Positions 1-11,430 of a stretch of 64,000 nt of DNA are shown here, piece after piece. Both the position numbers and the translations under genes were made by a program. The notes beneath the pieces were generated by a model. That model had not been told where the DNA came from, made no database searches, and saw nothing but the letters and a program-made list of their open reading frames with translations. The first letter of the stretch is position 1, and each line of letters opens with the position of its first letter. This DNA is from Marivivens sp. (lineage in GTDB: Bacteria > Pseudomonadota > Alphaproteobacteria > Rhodobacterales > Rhodobacteraceae), in contig JAURFB010000001.1 of NCBI GenBank assembly GCA_030827165.1, forward strand, positions 17,937 through 81,936, written 5' to 3'.

Positions 1-411
1 ATCCAGACCGCCGCCCGCGCCATTGGCGTGGCTCAATCGGCACTCGATGTGGCCATGCAATACGCGCAGGACCGCAAGCAGTTTGGCAAGCAGCTCATCG
101 CCTTCCCGCGTGTGTCGGGCAAGCTTGCCATGATGGCGGTCGAGATCATGATCGCCCGCCAGCTCACCTATTTCAGCGCCCGCGAGAAAGATGCCGGGCG
201 CCGGTGCGACCTTGAGGCAGGTATGGCCAAACTTCTCGGCGCCCGCGTCGCATGGGCCGCAGCCGACAACGGCCTCCAGATCCACGGCGGCAACGGCTTT
301 GCGCTCGAATACAAGATTTCCCGCATCCTGTGCGACGCACGGATTCTCAACATCTTTGAAGGCGCAGCCGAGATTCAGGCGCAGGTGATCGCGCGGCGTC
401 TGCTCGACTAG
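1..411 (+). CDS. Acyl-CoA dehydrogenase, C-terminal part (truncated by window start)
   Basis: Frame open from base 1; [15 protein letters not shown] and [34 protein letters not shown] are typical acyl-CoA dehydrogenase C-terminal motifs. Confidence 0.93.
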   Translation: MQTAARAIGVAQSALDVAMQYAQDRKQFGKQLIAFPRVSGKLAMMAVEIMIARQLTYFSAREKDAGRRCDLEAGMAKLLGARVAWAAADNGLQIHGGNGFALEYKISRILCDARILNIFEGAAEIQAQVIARRLLD

Positions 412-1619
412 GTTTCGACGGGACGCTTCTCGCCAAGCCTTGGGTGCAGTTTTCCGGCCAACACCCAGGCAATAACCATGCCGACGCCGCCCGCGAGGAA
501 CACCGCCGAAACCGGCGCGAAGGCGAGAACCGCCCAGGCCACCGCCGGAGTCAGGATGCCCGAGGCGTCGCGATAGCTTGCAAAAACCGCCGCCATTTCC
601 GTTCGCTCCGATGGCTTCACGGCCATGAGAAAAGGCAGGCTGCCCGACACATCCAGTGCGACAAGGAAAAACGACATGGCAAGCATTGACCAATAGGTAA
701 CCCACGGCCAATCGGCAGCGCCCCAGGCTACCACGCCGCAGATCGCGGCCCCGGCAAAGGCAAAGCGCACCGAGGTCTTGACTCCGATCCGGTTGACGAC
801 CTTCAACATGACCGGCGCGACGAAGAGGATCGCGTTGGCAAGAGACACCGCCGCCGCGCCCCAGTATTTTCCGATCCCGCTCTCGACGCAAAAGATCGGC
901 AGATACACGATGTAGACCCACCAGCCGCAGGAGCGGATTGTCGCAAAGGTCCAGCCGGCCACAAGGCGCGGCTGGGCGAAAAAGCGGCCGATGAAGGCAT
1001 AGGGGTTGGGCGCGGGACCGCGGGCCTTGGTGATCTGTTTGCCGTTGCCAAGGCGCAAGCGCCAGAAGGTCAGGACCATCAGGACCGCAAAGAGCGAGGC
1101 GACGACGAAGGGCAGGCCCCACCAGCGGTCCATCATCCACACGCCAAGGAATGGCCCGACCGACCAAGGCAGGGCGGAATAGACAAGGCGCGCGGTTTCG
1201 TTTTTGCCAAGGTCGGTGCGCTGAATATAATCAAGCACATAGGCCGACAAGCTGATCGACGAAATCGTCGCGGCAAGGGCATTGGCCATGATCGCCCCGG
1301 CGACGAGCATCGGGGAATTTGTCAGCGCCAGCGCCACGCCGACAAGATAGAGAACCCCCGCCGACGTATAGAGCCAGCGGCGAGGAACAAACCGCGAGAC
1401 GAATGGCACGGTCGCGCCAAAGATCAGCGCGGCCAGTCCGACGAAAAAGTAGATACGGCTGACGATCGCGGCATCACCAAAGGCGTTGTATATCGCCAGC
1501 GGCATGACGGACAGCAAGAGCCCGCGCACACCGGCCTCAAGCGCCGCAAGCAACGCGAAGTGATGCACCTTCGGCGTCGGTGCGTGGGTGATGTAAACTG
1601 GGCTGCGCGGGGCAATCAT
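408..1619 (-). CDS. MFS transporter
   Basis: 403 aa with about 12 hydrophobic segments; MFS-like architecture. Confidence 0.75.
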   Translation of the reverse strand: MIAPRSPVYITHAPTPKVHHFALLAALEAGVRGLLLSVMPLAIYNAFGDAAIVSRIYFFVGLAALIFGATVPFVSRFVPRRWLYTSAGVLYLVGVALALTNSPMLVAGAIMANALAATISSISLSAYVLDYIQRTDLGKNETARLVYSALPWSVGPFLGVWMMDRWWGLPFVVASLFAVLMVLTFWRLRLGNGKQITKARGPAPNPYAFIGRFFAQPRLVAGWTFATIRSCGWWVYIVYLPIFCVESGIGKYWGAAAVSLANAILFVAPVMLKVVNRIGVKTSVRFAFAGAAICGVVAWGAADWPWVTYWSMLAMSFFLVALDVSGSLPFLMAVKPSERTEMAAVFASYRDASGILTPAVAWAVLAFAPVSAVFLAGGVGMVIAWVLAGKLHPRLGEKRPVET

Positions 1620-1706
1620 ATCAAGTCAATCTCTTTGGGCGGCATTTGGCGCCCGGACCGGGCCGCAATCTCGGCCCGCAGCGACATTTCCTGTCGTCGC
1701 AACGCC

Positions 1707-2432
1707 CTAGCCTGCCGCCAAGCGTGCTATCAACCTTTGCCGCGCCGCTGGCAAGGCCTTGCGGCCAAGCGCCGCGAGGAGGCGATGTTCAAGGAAATAT
1801 CCAGTCGTACCAAGGGCAACCGCGATCTCGGCGTCATGCGCCTCGCCCTCTCCCTTCATCACCGGCGGCAAGGGTAAAAGCCGGTCTGCCCAGGCCCCCG
1901 CCCCTTCGCGGCTGACCGCACGACCCGATTTGGGCGAGATGAACGAGAGGTCTTCGTTGACCCCCGTTGCGGCACATGCCGACAGGTCGAGCCCATAGCC
2001 CAGTTCCTCGAGCAGAGTCATTTCCCATTGCAGATAGGCCAGGGGCCAAAGGTCGGGTTGGCCAAGCAGGTCGAGCAGATTGACAGTGCGATCGTAAAGG
2101 AGCGGGTGGGGTTCGCGCTCGGGCAGGCAGGACGAAAGCAGGGCGCAAACGGCCGACAGTCCGTCAAGCGCCTGCCGCTCGCTCATCACCAGCGCGGCGC
2201 GGCTGCGGATCGGCTCGACCGTGAAGCTGCCCAGATGGGCTTCGAGCCGCGCCTTCCATTCGACGTCAAGCTGCGCGCCGGGCTGGAGGATCGGGCCAAG
2301 CCTGCGCCCCGCGCCGCCGCGCACGATGCCTGCGGCACGGCCTTTGGTGGGGGTAAACACCTCGATGATGACAGAGGTTTCCCCGTGCTTGCGCACAGCC
2401 AGTAGAACACCCTGATCCCGCCAGTCAATCAT
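1707..2432 (-). CDS. recO: DNA repair protein RecO
   Basis: [40 protein letters not shown]; adjacent to era. Confidence 0.93.
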   Translation of the reverse strand: MIDWRDQGVLLAVRKHGETSVIIEVFTPTKGRAAGIVRGGAGRRLGPILQPGAQLDVEWKARLEAHLGSFTVEPIRSRAALVMSERQALDGLSAVCALLSSCLPEREPHPLLYDRTVNLLDLLGQPDLWPLAYLQWEMTLLEELGYGLDLSACAATGVNEDLSFISPKSGRAVSREGAGAWADRLLPLPPVMKGEGEAHDAEIAVALGTTGYFLEHRLLAALGRKALPAARQRLIARLAAG

Positions 2433-2470
2433 GGCGACATGGGACCGACGCAAACGCCTCAAGGCAAGGA

Positions 2471-2797
2471 TTATTCGAGGCCCGGCTCATCAAGAAGATG
2501 CCGCCCCGCGCGGCTTTCAACTTCGATCACCCACAGATCGGGATCAAAGCTGCATTGGCGGGCGATGGCCTCGTCGACCGTGGCTTCCTTGCCCGAGGTC
2601 AGCTCGATCCAGCGCCGCTCGCCGGACATCAGATCAAAACTGCGCTGGAAACAGGTAGCCTCACCATCGAGCCTGTTGAGTTTGACGAGAACCGCCCCTG
2701 CCGTAGTGTCGCCTCGGCGCACCACGAAGGCCGGAACATCGGCAAGCCTGAGCCGCGCAAGATAGGCCGAGACCCATATCCCGGCCGTCAACCTCAA
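2471..2797 (-). CDS. DUF1491 family protein
   Basis: [45 protein letters not shown]; position between era and recO. Confidence 0.8.
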   Translation of the reverse strand: MRLTAGIWVSAYLARLRLADVPAFVVRRGDTTAGAVLVKLNRLDGEATCFQRSFDLMSGERRWIELTSGKEATVDEAIARQCSFDPDLWVIEVESRAGRHLLDEPGLE

Positions 2798-3717
2798 GAA
2801 TTGCCGTCCTTGAAGTTGAGGCCCATCTCTGAATAACGCTCGGCCTCTTCAAGCCAGTTGGGCCGTACCTTGACCTGAAGGAAAAGGTGAACCTTGCGAC
2901 CAAGGAATGCCTCTAGCTCTTCTCGCGCCGCCTTGGAAACCGCTTTCGCCGTCTCACCCTTGTGGCCCAGAACGATGCCCTTGTGGCCATCACGCGCGAC
3001 ATAGACGACCTGATCGATCCGCGCCGACCCGTCGGGCCGTTCGTTCCAGTGGTCTGTCTCGACGGTGAGCTGATAGGGCAGTTCCTGATGCAGACGCAGG
3101 GTGAGCTTTTCTCGGGTGATCTCGGCGGCGATCATGCGCATCGGCAGATCGGCGATCTGGTCTTCGGGGAACAAGAGTGGGCTTTCCGGCATCCGGTCGC
3201 CCAACCATGCCTTGAGATCGGCGCAGCCATAGCCCTTTTCGGCCGAGATCATGAAAGTCTCGACGAAGGGGTAAGCCTCGTTCATCTTTTTCGTCAGCGC
3301 CAAAAGCTCCTCGGCCTTCACCCGGTCGATCTTGTTGATCGCCAGCGCCACGGGGCGGTTGCCGACCTTGTCCTTGAGGTTATCGAGGATCGCACGAACG
3401 CCATCGGTCAGGCCACGGTGGGCCTCGATCAGGAGAACCACGATATCGGCATCCGCTGCCCCGCCCCACGCGGCGGCGACCATCGCGCGATCAAGCCGTC
3501 GGCGCGGGCGGAAAAGGCCGGGGGTATCGACAAAGATGATCTGCCGATCGCCATCCATCGCCACCCCGCGAATTCGCGCCCGCGTGGTCTGAACCTTGTG
3601 GGTCACGATCGACACCTTGGCCCCCACCATGCGGTTGAGGAGCGTCGACTTGCCCGCGTTCGGCTCGCCGATCAGCGCCACGAATCCGGCGCGGGTGGTG
3701 GTGGACTCAGTCATCAT
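2794..3717 (-). CDS. era: GTPase Era
   Basis: GEPNAGKSTLLNRMVGAKVSIVTHKVQTTRARIRG, DTPGLF, NKID and C-terminal KH-like region. Confidence 0.97.
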   Translation of the reverse strand: MMTESTTTRAGFVALIGEPNAGKSTLLNRMVGAKVSIVTHKVQTTRARIRGVAMDGDRQIIFVDTPGLFRPRRRLDRAMVAAAWGGAADADIVVLLIEAHRGLTDGVRAILDNLKDKVGNRPVALAINKIDRVKAEELLALTKKMNEAYPFVETFMISAEKGYGCADLKAWLGDRMPESPLLFPEDQIADLPMRMIAAEITREKLTLRLHQELPYQLTVETDHWNERPDGSARIDQVVYVARDGHKGIVLGHKGETAKAVSKAAREELEAFLGRKVHLFLQVKVRPNWLEEAERYSEMGLNFKDGNS

Positions 3718-3870
3718 GTCAGCCCTTTTGGAGTTGGAACCGGTCGCTATTCCATTTCGCCACCTTTTACCAGACCGAGCCTTTTCGGCCTGAGCGAGAC
3801 GGGTTCTTGTTCGAGATCAACCCAGAGTGTAGTCCTTTCAACATTGCAACCCGCAAGAGAAGAACCGGCC

Positions 3871-4407
3871 GTGGGACTTTTCCGCCTCCTGTTCCGAGCG
3901 TTTCGCCGGGAAGTCCGGCGATCCTCCTATGTCGATCCGCGCCTTTATCGACCGGTCGAACGGCCCCGGCCGAAGGTTGCCCGCAGCGTGACGGTTGTCG
4001 AGACCATCGAGATTGTCGAAACGACCGTCCTGACCGGCCCTTGCTGGGTCGTCGATGGCGACACGATCAGAATTCAGAACAAGTCCATCCGTATCGCAGG
4101 AATCGATGCGCCCGAACTGAACCATCCGTTTGGCCAGAATGCCAAGCGGGCGGTGATGGAGATGTGCAAAGGGCGCACGGTTTCGGCGCATCTGCATCCT
4201 GATTCCAGCTACGACCGGCTGGTCGCCACATGCTATCTTGATGACGGACGCGACATTGCTGCGGAGCTTGTGAAAGCAGGCCTTGCGCTCGACTGGCCAA
4301 AATTCTCCCACGGAAGGTATCGTCATCTCGAAGTCGAAGGCGCCCACAAGAAGCTTTGGCGGATTGATGCCAAGCAAAAGGGTCGGCTGCCTCCCGAGAA
4401 GACCTAA
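3871..4407 (+). CDS. Thermonuclease (SNase-like) family protein
   Basis: GTG start proposed; CWVVDGDTIRIQNKSIRIAGIDAPELNHPFGQNAK and SYDRLVATCYLDDGRDIAAELVKAGLALDW match the SNase catalytic region. Confidence 0.85.
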   Translation: MGLFRLLFRAFRREVRRSSYVDPRLYRPVERPRPKVARSVTVVETIEIVETTVLTGPCWVVDGDTIRIQNKSIRIAGIDAPELNHPFGQNAKRAVMEMCKGRTVSAHLHPDSSYDRLVATCYLDDGRDIAAELVKAGLALDWPKFSHGRYRHLEVEGAHKKLWRIDAKQKGRLPPEKT

Positions 4408-4411
4408 CTTG

Positions 4412-5092
4412 CTAGGCCGTCACCTTCTTCAAAAGCGCCTCCGCGGCGGCCATTTCGGCCTGTCTCTTTGATCCGGCACTTGCGCGTTCGGACGGGCCGG
4501 AAGCCAGGCGGGCTTCGATGGTGAAGACCGGCTGATGGTCGGGGCCGGTGCGTGACAACTGGCTATATGTCGGCGGTGGCTCACCTCGGGCTTGGGCCCA
4601 TTCCTGAAGCGTGGTCTTGGGGTCGCGGGCGTCGACCTCGACGCGGTTGATACGGTCGCCCCAAAGCCGCAGCACGGCATCGCGGGCGGCTTCGAAGCCA
4701 GCGTCGAGGTAGATCGCGGCGATCACCGCTTCCATCGCATCGCCAAGGAGCGCGTCCTTGCGGCGGCCACCGGATTTCATCTCGGACCGCCCGAGTGTCA
4801 AGACAGCCCCAAGATCAATAGCGCGGGCGACTTCGGCGCAGGTTTCCTTCCGCACCAGTGCGTTAAAGCGCGGCGCGAGAACACCCTCGGCGGCGTCTCT
4901 GTCGGCACGGAACAAGGCCTCGGCAATCGCGAGGCCAAGTACTCGGTCGCCCAGAAATTCAAGCCGCTGGTTGTTGTCGCGGTGGGGCGAGGTCATCGAA
5001 GGATGGGTGAGCGCACGGATCAGCAGTTCGGGCCGCGTGAATTCATGCCCGAGGCGCTGCGAAAACTCTTTCATCTCAGCCGAAAGCTTCAT
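4412..5092 (-). CDS. rnc: Ribonuclease III
   Basis: [20 protein letters not shown] signature; C-terminal dsRBD-like region. Confidence 0.96.
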   Translation of the reverse strand: MKLSAEMKEFSQRLGHEFTRPELLIRALTHPSMTSPHRDNNQRLEFLGDRVLGLAIAEALFRADRDAAEGVLAPRFNALVRKETCAEVARAIDLGAVLTLGRSEMKSGGRRKDALLGDAMEAVIAAIYLDAGFEAARDAVLRLWGDRINRVEVDARDPKTTLQEWAQARGEPPPTYSQLSRTGPDHQPVFTIEARLASGPSERASAGSKRQAEMAAAEALLKKVTA

Positions 5093-6105
5093 CTCACCGC
5101 CTCCAGTATGCGGCCCTTGCGCCATGTCCAGACCTGCCAAAGCGAGCGGCCCGTTGCGGACAGTCCTACCAGCCGCGCGCGGGAGAGGACAGTGGCCTCG
5201 TCCACAAGGCCAAGACCACCGGCGGCGCGGGCGATGCGGCTGTCGGCGGCGTTGTCGCGGTTGTCACCAAGAAGGAAGAGTTGGCCCGCAGGCACGGTCA
5301 TATCCTCAAAGTGGTCAAGCGCGCTGTCGCCCGCGTTGAGAACGGGATGAACGGCCCCGTCTGGCAAAGCCTCAACGAGGAGCCGCTTCCGACACAGCGC
5401 CCCTTGGCCAACCGCCCCGTTGAGGCAGCGGGGAAGATCGCCCTCCGGCCCTTGCGGGCCCATGATCTCGTCAAAGAACTCCTTGTCGGATTGAGCGAGA
5501 GGCGATCCATTCACCATGACGACGCCATCCGCAATGGCAACGTGATCGCCCGCAAGCCCTATCACCCGACCAACGCCGCCGCCCGCAACGAACACCACGT
5601 CGCCGCGTCTTGCCGCAAGGCGGGCGGGGGTGGTGGCGATGACTACGTCGCCGGGCAGAAGTGTCGGCTTCATGCCAAGCGAGCCGACCCTGTTGAGATC
5701 GACAAAGGCCCCCAGCGCCACGACTGGCACCGACGCAGCAACAAGCCCGAAGCCGAGGCTGCGCCAACGCGAGAGACTGACACGCTGGCGCATCTGCGGG
5801 CGGATCAGCAGCATGACGGCGATCAGGGCGGCATTCACGAAAGGCAAGATCAGGAACCAGCCGAGCCAGCCCGTCCAACCCAGATCGTTGAGCCGCCGCA
5901 ACACATGGCCCCAGAACGGGATCCACATGACGGCGAGCCAGATATGCATCCAGACGATCTGGCCGCGCGTGAGGTCGAGCTGCCAGAGCGCGGCCAGCGG
6001 CAGGGCCACGACGAGAAGCGCAAAAAGGAAACGGCCCCGACCGGTCCGGCCAGACCAGTCGAAGCCTTCAAGATAAACGGCAAGAGGATTGCGCGAGCGC
6101 GCCAT
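5089..6105 (-). CDS. DUF805-signal peptidase I-like fusion, probably catalytically inactive
   Basis: N-terminal DUF805-like [22 protein letters not shown]-terminal S26 fold motifs [31 protein letters not shown]; catalytic Ser and Lys not conserved. Confidence 0.82.
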   Translation of the reverse strand: MARSRNPLAVYLEGFDWSGRTGRGRFLFALLVVALPLAALWQLDLTRGQIVWMHIWLAVMWIPFWGHVLRRLNDLGWTGWLGWFLILPFVNAALIAVMLLIRPQMRQRVSLSRWRSLGFGLVAASVPVVALGAFVDLNRVGSLGMKPTLLPGDVVIATTPARLAARRGDVVFVAGGGVGRVIGLAGDHVAIADGVVMVNGSPLAQSDKEFFDEIMGPQGPEGDLPRCLNGAVGQGALCRKRLLVEALPDGAVHPVLNAGDSALDHFEDMTVPAGQLFLLGDNRDNAADSRIARAAGGLGLVDEATVLSRARLVGLSATGRSLWQVWTWRKGRILEAVR

Positions 6106-6119
6106 CGGCCCCGGCGGCG

Positions 6120-6965
6120 CTACTCGATCGCCTTGAAGAAGCGATCCGAGCGCCAAGTCCAGAAAGCGAGCATCGAGCGGCCTGCCGAGGAGAACATGAT
6201 CCGGTCGGCGCGGCCGACGATATCTTCGGCCGGGACAAAGCCCACGCCACCGAGGCGCTGATCGACGCGGCTGTCGGTCGAGTTGTCGCGGTTGTCACCC
6301 ATGAAGAAATAATGCCCCTCGGGGACAGTATAAACGCCCGTGGTATCGAGGCTCTGGTTGCCGATGTTCAAAACCGAATGGCGGACGCCGTTTGGCAGGG
6401 TCTCGTAGGCGCGGTCCTTCAGGCACAGCCCGCCCTGCCCCGGATTGCCATTGGCGCAGCGCGGGATCAGGCCCTGCGGCCCCTGGCGCTCGTAAGTTTC
6501 TTCAAAAACGCCATCCTGTTCGACCTTGACGGCCACATAGTTGATGTAAAGAACGCCATCCTTCATCTGGATGCGGTCGCCCGGCAGGCCAGTCAATCGC
6601 TTGATGAAATCACGGCCCGTGACCGGGTGACGGAAAACGACGACATCTCCACGCTCGGGTTCAGAGCCGAGGAAACGTTCGTTGTCGCCCTTGAACAACC
6701 CGCAGAAATCTTCGGCATCGATGTCGATTCCAAGCGATGCGATGCGGATCGAGGGGCAAGAGGCATAGGAATAGCCATAGGCCATCTTGTTGACGAAGAG
6801 GAAATCCCCGATCAGCAGCGTGTCTTTCATCGAGCCGGACGGGATCCAAAACGGCTGGAAGAACACGGTGCGAAAGACGCCTGCGATCAGAAGGGCATAG
6901 ACAACCGTCTTGACCGTTTCCTTGACCCCCGCCCAAAGGCCGTTTTCTTCCGACAAGTCCGACAT
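6120..6965 (-). CDS. lepB: Signal peptidase I
   Basis: PSGSMKDTLLIGDFLFVNK, DFIKRLTGLPGDRI, MGDNRDNSTDSR. Confidence 0.97.
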   Translation of the reverse strand: MSDLSEENGLWAGVKETVKTVVYALLIAGVFRTVFFQPFWIPSGSMKDTLLIGDFLFVNKMAYGYSYASCPSIRIASLGIDIDAEDFCGLFKGDNERFLGSEPERGDVVVFRHPVTGRDFIKRLTGLPGDRIQMKDGVLYINYVAVKVEQDGVFEETYERQGPQGLIPRCANGNPGQGGLCLKDRAYETLPNGVRHSVLNIGNQSLDTTGVYTVPEGHYFFMGDNRDNSTDSRVDQRLGGVGFVPAEDIVGRADRIMFSSAGRSMLAFWTWRSDRFFKAIE

Positions 6966-7015
6966 GATCGTTCCTTTTTGATGTCAGGGGTATGTGAGGG
7001 CCTCGACGCGGCGAG

Positions 7016-7438
7016 TCAAGCGCCTGCGGGCCGATCGGCAAGGGGCCGCGCCTCGATCACGACAAAGGCCTGCGCCCAAGGGTGATCGTCGGTCAGGGTG
7101 ACGTGGATGATCGCCTCGTGGCCCGGAGGCGTCATGGCGTCGAGCCTGTCCTTGGCCCAGCCGGTAACGTGCATCACCGGCTGGCCGGTGCGAAGGTTGC
7201 TCACCGCCATGTCCTTCCAGGCAATGCCCATGCGCAGGCCTGTCCCCAGCGCCTTGGAGCAAGCCTCTTTCGCGGCCCAGCGTTTGGCATAGGTGGCCGC
7301 CACGGCGCGCGGACGGCTCGCGGCCTTGCGCTGTTCACGCTCGGTAAAGACGCGTTGCACAAAGCGGTCGCCGAACCGCTCGAGCGTGCCTTCGATGCGC
7401 TCGATGTTGCACAGGTCGGTGCCGATGCCGAGGATCAT
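7016..7438 (-). CDS. acpS: Holo-[acyl-carrier-protein] synthase
   Basis: [38 protein letters not shown]. Confidence 0.96.
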   Translation of the reverse strand: MILGIGTDLCNIERIEGTLERFGDRFVQRVFTEREQRKAASRPRAVAATYAKRWAAKEACSKALGTGLRMGIAWKDMAVSNLRTGQPVMHVTGWAKDRLDAMTPPGHEAIIHVTLTDDHPWAQAFVVIEARPLADRPAGA

Positions 7439-7454
7439 CCGCATCCCGCCACGG

Positions 7455-8198
7455 CTAGCCGCGCGCCTCGTCCATCAGGCGCCGCATTTCGCGGATCGCG
7501 GGGGCGAGGCCACGGAAGATCGCCTCGCCGATCAGGAAATGGCCGATATTGAGCTCCATCACCTCGGGGAAGGCGGCAACGGGCCGGACCGTTTCATAGG
7601 TCAGGCCGTGGCCGGCGTGGACCTCAAGGCCCAGCGAGTGGCCATAGGCCGCCATCTCGCGCAGGCGCTCTAGCTCGGCATCACGCTCGGCGAAATGGCC
7701 CTCGGCGTGGAAATCGCAATAGGCACCGGTGTGCAGCTCGATTACCTGCGCACCGATCCGGTGCGCGGCTTCGATCTGGCGGGCGTCGGCCGCGATGAAG
7801 ATCGAGACGCGGCATCCTGCCTCGCGCAAAGGGGCGATGAAATGGGCAAGCCGGTTTTCCTCGCGCGCGACCTCAAGGCCGCCTTCTGTGGTCCTCTCCT
7901 CGCGCTTTTCAGGCACGATGCAAACCGCGTGGGGCCGGTGGCGCAGCGCGATTTTCTGCATCTCGTCGGTTGCGGCCATCTCGAAATTCAGGGGCTTGGT
8001 CAGAACCGCTATCAGGCCCTCGATATCGGCGTCGGAAATATGGCGGCGATCCTCGCGCAGGTGCGCGGTGATCCCATCGGCGCCCGCGTCCTCGGCAATC
8101 TTGGCCGCGCGGATCGGATCGGGATAGGCGCTGCCCCGCGCGTTGCGGACGGTGGCCACGTGGTCGATGTTGACGCCCAAGCGAAGTTTGCCGGACAT
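7455..8198 (-). CDS. pdxJ: Pyridoxine 5'-phosphate synthase
   Basis: [45 protein letters not shown]. Confidence 0.97.
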   Translation of the reverse strand: MSGKLRLGVNIDHVATVRNARGSAYPDPIRAAKIAEDAGADGITAHLREDRRHISDADIEGLIAVLTKPLNFEMAATDEMQKIALRHRPHAVCIVPEKREERTTEGGLEVAREENRLAHFIAPLREAGCRVSIFIAADARQIEAAHRIGAQVIELHTGAYCDFHAEGHFAERDAELERLREMAAYGHSLGLEVHAGHGLTYETVRPVAAFPEVMELNIGHFLIGEAIFRGLAPAIREMRRLMDEARG

Positions 8199-8228
8199 GA
8201 CGGTTCCTTTCAAATCAGTCGCCCGATC

Positions 8229-8885
8229 CTAGCCGGAATGGCCCGTGCCGTCAGCCGGATTCGCCGCCCTGCGCTCCAACTGCCGAAGCTTTTGGCGAAG
8301 CGCCTTGCGGCGGTGGTTCTGATAGGCGCGGATTACCGGAACGGTCAGGAAATAGAATACAAGACCAAGGATGACGCCCGGCACGAGCCCGCCGATCAAG
8401 AACGGCAGAAACAGATCGTCATAAAACACACCCAGGTGGCTCCAATCCATTTTTTCGGCGGTGAAAACGGCGGTGACATTGTGCCAAAGGTCGCGCCCGA
8501 CCCCCGAGAACTTGTGCCCCATCGAGGCGTCCAGCCCCCCGTGCACCGGCTGGCCCAGCAGGACATGGCCGACCTTGGTCGAGAGCACGGCGATCGGAAC
8601 GTAGGTCAGCGGATTGCCGACGAAGCTCGACAAGAGCGCGGCGATGACATTGCCGCGCACCATCTTGGCGAGAATGAACGCCGCCACGAAATGCAGCCCA
8701 TAGAACGGGGTAAAGGCCGTCACGACGCCGGCAAAGACGCCTCGGGCGATCTTTTCGGGTGTGTCTGGCAGGCGGCGTAGCCGCAGTTTGACGTATTCAA
8801 TGGCGCGTCGCCAGCCGCCACGCGGATAGACGATTTCGGTCAGCACCTGTTTCACAGGCCGCCTGTCTCGCCGCTTGAAGACCAA
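8229..8885 (-). CDS. DUF2062 domain-containing membrane protein
   Basis: ARGVFAGVVTAFTPFYGLHFVAAFILAKMVRGNVIAALLSSFVGNPLTY. Confidence 0.85.
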   Translation of the reverse strand: MVFKRRDRRPVKQVLTEIVYPRGGWRRAIEYVKLRLRRLPDTPEKIARGVFAGVVTAFTPFYGLHFVAAFILAKMVRGNVIAALLSSFVGNPLTYVPIAVLSTKVGHVLLGQPVHGGLDASMGHKFSGVGRDLWHNVTAVFTAEKMDWSHLGVFYDDLFLPFLIGGLVPGVILGLVFYFLTVPVIRAYQNHRRKALRQKLRQLERRAANPADGTGHSG

Positions 8886-8901
8886 ATTACCTACCTTTGC
8901 C

Positions 8902-11040
8902 TCAGCTCTTGGCCGGGGTCGTCTGTGCCCGCGACGGATCCCGCAGGCGCGAGATCGAGGCCACGTTACTTTCCGCTTCGAGCGCGGTCATCACCCGATG
9001 CAGGTGCTCGACATCGCGCAAATCGACATCGATTTGCAGCTTGTAGAAATCGGGCTTGCGATCGATGAAGTTCATGTCCGAGATATTGGCGCTCTGCTCG
9101 CCGATCAATGTGCAAATTCGTCCCAGGACGCCTGCGTCGTTGCTGATCGAAACCTCGAGCGTCACGGTATTGATCGCGGGATGCTTGCCTTCTTGCCAGT
9201 GCAGATCAACCCAGCGCTCGGGCTGAGCTTCGTAGGCGGCCAAGGCTTGGCAGTCGATCGCGTGAACGACAACGCCCTGCCCCCGGAAGGTGATGCCAAC
9301 GATGCGTTCTCCGGGAACCGGCTGACAGCAAGGCGCGCGATGGAACGATTGGTCGGGAGACAGGCCGATGACGGCGCGAGATTGATCGACCTCCTCGCCT
9401 TCGCGTTCGGCCAAATCGGGATAGATCGCCCGAACAACCTCGCGGGCAGTCAGTTCGGCGGAGCCGAGACGGGCAAGAAGTTCGTCCTCATCCTCGAGCA
9501 CGAGGGTCTTGGCGGCAGTGCGGAGCGCCTTTTGCGTGGCCTTCTTGCCGACATTCTCAAAGGCGACGCGAGCCAGCTCGGCCCCGAGCTTGATAAACCG
9601 CTCGCGGTCTTCTTCTCGCAGCGAACGCCGGATCGCGGATTTCGCGCGCCCCGTCACCACGATGTCGATCCACGTCGCCTGCGGGGTCTGGCCCTCGGCG
9701 GTGATGATATCGACCGACTGGCCATTCTTGAGGCGCGTCCACAAGGGCACGCGGATCCCGTCGACCTTGGCGCCGACACAGGCCGAGCCGATGCGGGTAT
9801 GAATCGCATAGGCAAAGTCGATCGGCGTCGCGCCACGGGGCAACTTGATCACATCGCCCTTGGGTGAGAAGCAGAACACCTGATCTTGATACATCTCAAG
9901 CTTCACGGCCTCGAGGAACTCGTCGTGGTCGTGCTCGTCGTCGAGCCGTTCGGTCAGCGAAGAAATCCAGCGGACCGGATCGACGGCAAAGCGATTTTCG
10001 ACCCGCTCGCCGTTCTTGTAGGACCAATGGGCGGCAACGCCGGTCTCGGCCACATCGTGCATCTCGCGGGTGCGGATCTGAACCTCGACCCGCTTGCCGT
10101 CGCGCCCCGAAACGGTGGTGTGGATCGACCGGTAGCCGTTGGTTTTCGGCTGGCTGATGTAATCCTTGAACCGCCCCGGAACGGCGCGCCAGCGCTGGTG
10201 CACGGCGCCCAGGACGCGATAGCAATCGGCCTCGGTCGCGGTGACGATCCGGAAGCCATAGATATCGGAGAGGCGCGAGAACCCCTGATCCTTCTCCTGC
10301 ATCTTGCGCCAGATCGAGTAGGGGCGCTTGGCGCGACCCGAGACCTCGGCGACGATTCCAGCTTTTTCAAGCTCGATACGCATATCCGAGGTGATCTTTT
10401 CGATCACATCGCCGGATTCTTTCTGAAGCGTGATGAAACGCCGCATGATCGAGTTGCGCGCCTCGGGGTTCAGAACCCGAAACGCAAGATCCTCAAGCTC
10501 TTCGCGCATCCACTGCATACCCATGCGGCCGGCGAGCGGAGCGAAAATCTCCATCGTCTCGCGGGCCTTCTGGGCCTGCTTTTCAACGCGCATGGATTTG
10601 ATCGTCCGCATATTGTGCAGACGGTCGGAAAGCTTGACGAGCATCACACGCAGATCGCGCGACATGGCCATGAACAGTTTGCGGAAGTTTTCGGCCTGTT
10701 TGGAATGGGCGGAGTTAAGCTGAAGATTGGTCAGCTTGGTGACACCATCGACAAGCTCGGCGATCTCTTCACCGAATCGCTTGGCGACCTCGGAATACGA
10801 GGCCTTGGTGTCTTCGATCGTGTCGTGAAGGAGGGCGGTCGCGATGGTGGCGTCGTCCATCTGTTGCTCGGCGAGGATCATCGCCACGGCAACCGGATGG
10901 GTGAAATAGGGCTCGCCCGAATGGCGAAACTGGCCCGCGTGCATGGCTTCGCCAAAGGCATAGGCCTCGCGCAGGAGCTTTTCGTTCGAGCGGGGGTTGT
11001 AGGCGCGGACCAGCGAGATCAGTTCGTCGGCGGTCGTCAT
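8902..11040 (-). CDS. rsh: Bifunctional (p)ppGpp synthetase/hydrolase, RelA/SpoT (Rsh)
   Basis: HD domain ALLHDTIEDT, synthetase region, TGS ATPIDFAYAIHTRIG, ACT; 712 aa. Confidence 0.96.
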   Translation of the reverse strand: MTTADELISLVRAYNPRSNEKLLREAYAFGEAMHAGQFRHSGEPYFTHPVAVAMILAEQQMDDATIATALLHDTIEDTKASYSEVAKRFGEEIAELVDGVTKLTNLQLNSAHSKQAENFRKLFMAMSRDLRVMLVKLSDRLHNMRTIKSMRVEKQAQKARETMEIFAPLAGRMGMQWMREELEDLAFRVLNPEARNSIMRRFITLQKESGDVIEKITSDMRIELEKAGIVAEVSGRAKRPYSIWRKMQEKDQGFSRLSDIYGFRIVTATEADCYRVLGAVHQRWRAVPGRFKDYISQPKTNGYRSIHTTVSGRDGKRVEVQIRTREMHDVAETGVAAHWSYKNGERVENRFAVDPVRWISSLTERLDDEHDHDEFLEAVKLEMYQDQVFCFSPKGDVIKLPRGATPIDFAYAIHTRIGSACVGAKVDGIRVPLWTRLKNGQSVDIITAEGQTPQATWIDIVVTGRAKSAIRRSLREEDRERFIKLGAELARVAFENVGKKATQKALRTAAKTLVLEDEDELLARLGSAELTAREVVRAIYPDLAEREGEEVDQSRAVIGLSPDQSFHRAPCCQPVPGERIVGITFRGQGVVVHAIDCQALAAYEAQPERWVDLHWQEGKHPAINTVTLEVSISNDAGVLGRICTLIGEQSANISDMNFIDRKPDFYKLQIDVDLRDVEHLHRVMTALEAESNVASISRLRDPSRAQTTPAKS

Positions 11041-11076
11041 CTGGTCCTTGCCTTCGGCGGGGCCGGAAGGGGGCGC

Positions 11077-11430
11077 TTAGCGCTGCCCCTGAGCTTCCAT
11101 CAGCGCCCGCAGCAGTTTCTCTTCGGACATGTCGTCTTCGACAGGCTTGTCGGCCTCGGCGCCCATCAAAAGCGCCATGGCGTCGTCTTCCGGCTCGTCG
11201 ACCTCGATCTGGGTCTGGTGGGCTTCGATCATCCGCTCGCGCAGGTCGCTGGCGAGTTGGGTTTCATCGGCAATCTCGCGCAGGGCGACAACGGGGTTCT
11301 TGTCGTTATCGCGGGAGATGGTCAGCGGAGCGCCGGAGGCGATCTCGCGGGCGCGATGCGAGGCGAGCATCACAAGCTCGAACCGGTTCGGAACCTTGTC
11401 AACGCAATCTTCGACGGTTACGCGGGCCAT
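11077..11430 (-). CDS. rpoZ: DNA-directed RNA polymerase omega subunit
   Basis: [33 protein letters not shown]. Confidence 0.96.
   Translation of the reverse strand: MARVTVEDCVDKVPNRFELVMLASHRAREIASGAPLTISRDNDKNPVVALREIADETQLASDLRERMIEAHQTQIEVDEPEDDAMALLMGAEADKPVEDDMSEEKLLRALMEAQGQR

Noticed and set aside
2962-3870. N-terminal two thirds of the 481-aa ORF 2962-4407
   Set aside because: Antisense to era; only the part from GTG 3871 has SNase motifs, so the real gene probably starts there.
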